64,000 nucleotides of DNA from Streptomyces sp. NBC_01210 (GTDB lineage: Bacteria > Actinomycetota > Actinomycetes > Streptomycetales > Streptomycetaceae): contig NZ_CP108549.1 of assembly GCF_036010325.1 (NCBI RefSeq), positions 8,308,001 to 8,372,000 of the forward strand, written 5' to 3'. The notes under the pieces were generated by a model that worked only from the letters and a program-made list of their open reading frames with translations, was not told the origin of the DNA and made no database searches. Position numbers and translations under genes: made by a program. Below are positions 61,664 through 64,000 of the stretch, piece by piece (position 1 is the first letter of the stretch; the number at the start of each line of letters is the position of its first letter).

Positions 61664-62440
61664 GTGCGACAGGCCCGATTCGACGCGCAGGGCAGCCTCA
61701 TTCGCTGGACGGAGGCGGCGGGCGAGGGCCCGTCGAGGGTATTTGTGCACGGGCTCGGCGCGGCTTCGTCGGCGTACTACACGCATATCGCCGCCCACCC
61801 GGCACTGGCCGGCCGCCGCTCGCTCTTCGTCGATCTGCCCGGACACGGCCTCAGCGATCGGCCCGCGGACTTCGGCTACACGCTGGAGGACCACGCGGCC
61901 GCGCTCGCCGCCGCACTCGACGCGGCCGGTGTGCGCGGCGCGGAGCTCGTCGGGCACAGCATGGGCGGTGCCGTCGCCATCGTGCTCGCGTACCGTCGCC
62001 CGGATCTGGTGGCACGGCTGGTGGTCACGGAGGGCAACCTCGACCCGAACCCGCCGGTGACGGCGGGCAGCAGCGGAATCGCCACATACGGCGAGGAGGA
62101 GTTCGTCCACGGCGGCGGCTTCGCGCGCGTACTCGAGCGCGTCGGTCCTGTCTGGTCGGCGACCATGCGCCTGGCGGACCCGCTCGGCCTGTACCGCAGT
62201 GCGGCAGGACTGATGAGCGGTACGCGCCCCACGATGCGCCGGATGCTCATGGAGCTGCCGGTGGACCGCACATACCTGCAGGGCGCGCGCAGCGGTGAAC
62301 TCCCTGGTCACGAAGAGCTGGTGGCCTGTGGAGTACGAGTGCTGACCGTCCCGGACGCCGGTCACAACGTCATGTTCGACAATCCGGCGGCGTTCGTACG
62401 AGCGGTAGCCGACGGCTCAGTCCTGACGGCTCAGTCCTGA
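61664..62440 (+). CDS. Alpha/beta hydrolase
   Basis: 258 aa. GTG at 61664-61666 with GGGGAGA upstream; the open frame runs further back without family character. Catalytic features: oxyanion-loop VFVHGLGAASSAYY, DLPGHGLSDRP, nucleophile Ser in GHSMGGAVA (~residue 100) and His in VPDAGHNVMFDNP. It is divergent from a PadR regulator that probably controls it. The substrate is unknown. The gene's end, including the stop, lies in a 14-bp repeat array. Confidence 0.85.
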   Translation: MRQARFDAQGSLIRWTEAAGEGPSRVFVHGLGAASSAYYTHIAAHPALAGRRSLFVDLPGHGLSDRPADFGYTLEDHAAALAAALDAAGVRGAELVGHSMGGAVAIVLAYRRPDLVARLVVTEGNLDPNPPVTAGSSGIATYGEEEFVHGGGFARVLERVGPVWSATMRLADPLGLYRSAAGLMSGTRPTMRRMLMELPVDRTYLQGARSGELPGHEELVACGVRVLTVPDAGHNVMFDNPAAFVRAVADGSVLTAQS

Positions 62441-62468
62441 CGGTTCAGCTCTGACGGCTCAGTCCTGA
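62413..62468. repeat. Four 14-bp tandem repeats spanning two convergent stop codons
   Basis: Unit CGGCTCAGTCCTGA at 62413, 62427, 62441 (two mismatches) and 62455. It encodes the last residues and stop of the plus-strand hydrolase and the last residues and stop of the minus-strand methyltransferase. Confidence 0.8.
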
Positions 62469-63058
62469 CGGACCGCCAGGGCCAGGAAGCGGGCATCCTC
62501 GTCCACGTACGAGGTCATCCGCCAGCCCGAACCGGCCAGCAGCGGGTGGAGACTGGGCTCGGCGCGCAGATCACCCTCGGTGATCTGCCGGCCCTGGCGG
62601 GCAGCGAGGGCCGCCCTGCCGATGGGGTGGAACAGTGCGAGCCTGCCGCCCGGTCGCACGACCCGCGCCAACTCCCGCAGATTCACGTCCGGTTGTGGAA
62701 GATGGGCGATGAGGCCCGCGGCAAACACGGCGTCGAGCGACTCGTCGCGCAGCGGCAGCCGGGCCACATCGGCGAGCAGCAGCAGTCCGCTGCTCCGGTG
62801 CCCCGCGCGTACCGCTGCCTCCAGCATCGCGGGTGTCAGATCGGCCCCGAGCACTGTGCCCTGCGCTCCCACGGCGGACCGCAGGGGAGCCAGGGCGCGG
62901 CCGGTGCCGCAGCCTGCGTCGAGCACGGCGTCGCCGGGACGCAGCCCCAGCTCGGCGACGGCGGCGGTGTAAGCCGGACCGTCGTCGGGGAAGCGCGCGT
63001 CCCAGTCGGCGGCGCGGGCGCTGAAGAACTCCTGCACATGTGTGTGGTCGTCGGCCAT
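62459..63058 (-). CDS. Class I SAM-dependent methyltransferase
   Basis: 199 aa. SAM motif I VLDAGCGTGRALAPL (~45-59), post-I acidic GADLTPAMLEAA, motif II/IV DAVFAAGLIAHLPQP and motif VI RVVRPGGRLALFHP are in order, i.e. a Methyltransf_11 fold. The N-terminus HVQEFFSARAADWDARFPDD fits small-molecule or quinone-type methylases. The substrate is unknown. It is convergent with the alpha/beta hydrolase gene and shares the repeat array at its 3' end. Confidence 0.85.
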   Translation of the reverse strand: MADDHTHVQEFFSARAADWDARFPDDGPAYTAAVAELGLRPGDAVLDAGCGTGRALAPLRSAVGAQGTVLGADLTPAMLEAAVRAGHRSSGLLLLADVARLPLRDESLDAVFAAGLIAHLPQPDVNLRELARVVRPGGRLALFHPIGRAALAARQGRQITEGDLRAEPSLHPLLAGSGWRMTSYVDEDARFLALAVRQD

Positions 63059-63207
63059 GAGGACATGATCCCTCAGCGCTTGGGCGACCGGCGGTGCACA
63101 TGTTCGAGCGCGGCACGATCGTTCAGAAACATCTCTCAGTCATATTCCATCAGCTTTCGAAATGCGCCCCCAGCGCGCGCCCCCTCCGGGTCTAGCGTCC
63201 ATGAGCC

Positions 63208-64000
63208 ATGGGACACCTGGACCACGCCGCATTCGGTTTGCTGACCCCCGTGCTGTCGTACGCGATGGCCGTCATCGGCGCCGCCCTCGGGCTGCGCTGC
63301 ACCGTACGCGCGCTCGGCACGAGCGGCCGCTCCCGCCGCAACTGGCTCATCACAGCCGCGTCCGCGATCGGCACCGGCATCTGGACGATGCACTTCGTCG
63401 CGATGCTCGGTTTCGCCGTCACCGGCACCGACATCCACTACAACGTGCCGCTGACCATCCTCAGCCTGCTCGTCGCCATGCTCGTCGTCGGCGCCGGCGT
63501 CTTCTGCGTCGGGTTCGGGCGTGACCGCGTCACAGCACTGCTGATCGGCGGGCTCACCACAGGGCTCGGCGTGGCCAGCATGCACTACCTGGGCATGGCC
63601 GCCCTGCGGCTGCACGGTTCGGTCCACTACGACCCGCTGCTCGTCGCGCTCTCCGTCGTCTTCGCCGTGGTCGCCGCGACCGCGGCCCTGTGGGCGGCGC
63701 TCAACATCAAGTCACCGGTCGCGGTCGCCGTCGCCTCGCTCGTCATGGGAGCGGCGGTCAGCAGCATGCACTACACCGGAATGCTCGCGGTCAGTGTGCG
63801 GGTCGCCCCTTCCGGTGGCGAACTGCCCGGGGCCGCGGCGATGCAGTTCATCTTCCCCCTCGCCGTCGGCCTCGGGTCGTACCTCTTCGTCACCGCCGCC
63901 TTCGTCGCGCTTTCCCCGACAGCACGCGAGCACGCCGCCTATACCTCGGCCGGGCGGCCGATCACATCCGACCCCGCCACCGACCCCGCATCCGCCCCTG
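63208..64000 (+). CDS. MHYT-domain membrane sensor (3' end outside window)
   Basis: 264 codons are visible from ATG at 63208-63210. There are about seven hydrophobic helices and three MHYT-type motifs: TMHFVAMLGF (~60), SMHYLGMAAL (~127) and SMHYTGMLAV (~190). MHYT domains are proposed to bind copper and sense oxygen, CO or NO, and are often fused to signalling domains. The part beyond the window will decide whether an output domain exists. The visible tail is Pro/Thr/Asp-rich. From 63059 to 63207 only promoter-like sequence lies between this and the methyltransferase gene. Confidence 0.85.
   Translation, partial: MGHLDHAAFGLLTPVLSYAMAVIGAALGLRCTVRALGTSGRSRRNWLITAASAIGTGIWTMHFVAMLGFAVTGTDIHYNVPLTILSLLVAMLVVGAGVFCVGFGRDRVTALLIGGLTTGLGVASMHYLGMAALRLHGSVHYDPLLVALSVVFAVVAATAALWAALNIKSPVAVAVASLVMGAAVSSMHYTGMLAVSVRVAPSGGELPGAAAMQFIFPLAVGLGSYLFVTAAFVALSPTAREHAAYTSAGRPITSDPATDPASAP

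Noticed and set aside
1..64000. CRISPR arrays, rRNA, tRNA and riboswitches
   Set aside because: No regularly spaced direct repeats with unique spacers, no rRNA segments and no cloverleaf with a TTCRA arm were noticed. A covariance-model search would be needed to exclude small RNAs.

Overview
The window is high-GC actinobacterial DNA, almost certainly from a Streptomyces chromosome. The evidence is the strong codon bias, GTG starts with GGAGG-type ribosome sites, and gene families typical of the genus: a rifampin phosphotransferase with its RAE site, an Osd/Dev-type two-component locus, many universal stress proteins, a SWIM/SNF2 pair and a PadR regulator. No rRNA, tRNA or CRISPR array was seen. 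Gene remnants are unusually frequent between about 0.5-1.3 kb and 20-41 kb, as in a chromosome-arm or genomic-island setting.

Region 1 (1-16.8 kb, all on the minus strand) is a small nonribosomal peptide locus with some debris. In transcription order it has an MFS exporter, a stand-alone condensation protein, a C-A-T protein, two A-T proteins, and a terminal C-(A-subdomain remnant)-T-SDR protein that should release the peptide reductively. A terminator hairpin closes the operon. Next come an ABC exporter, a broken MFS gene, a nudix fragment, a truncated methyltransferase and a nudix hydrolase that runs off the window.

Region 2 (17.4-20.3 kb) is a rifampin phosphotransferase gene (rph) with a 19-bp RAE-like inverted repeat about 200 bp upstream, followed by transposase debris.

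Region 3 (21-41.5 kb) is a stress/dormancy block. It holds two P-type ATPases, a phosphoketolase, a DevS/OsdK-like GAF kinase, its DevR/OsdR-like regulator, three intact tandem-domain universal stress proteins and several broken genes (DoxX, USP, kinase tail). Most promoters here carry an inverted repeat of the form GGGCC-N4-GGCCC, usually as two or three copies 21 bp apart. The geometry matches the mycobacterial DevR box, so these are probably the binding sites of the block's own response regulator. Transposase remnants (20.3-20.7 kb) and integrase remnants (41.2-41.5 kb) bracket the block.

Region 4 (41.6-49.6 kb) handles aldehydes and choline. It has an ExaC-type aldehyde dehydrogenase, a GMC (choline) oxidoreductase, an APC permease, a betaine-aldehyde-dehydrogenase-like enzyme and a GAF regulator, with repeat-rich promoters. 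Region 5 (49.6-64 kb) is ordinary chromosomal content: a Tat-exported amidase, a phytase-like esterase, a SWIM/SNF2 pair, a fatty acid desaturase, a MOSC protein, a TrmO-like protein, PadR with a divergent hydrolase, a methyltransferase and an MHYT sensor cut by the window end.
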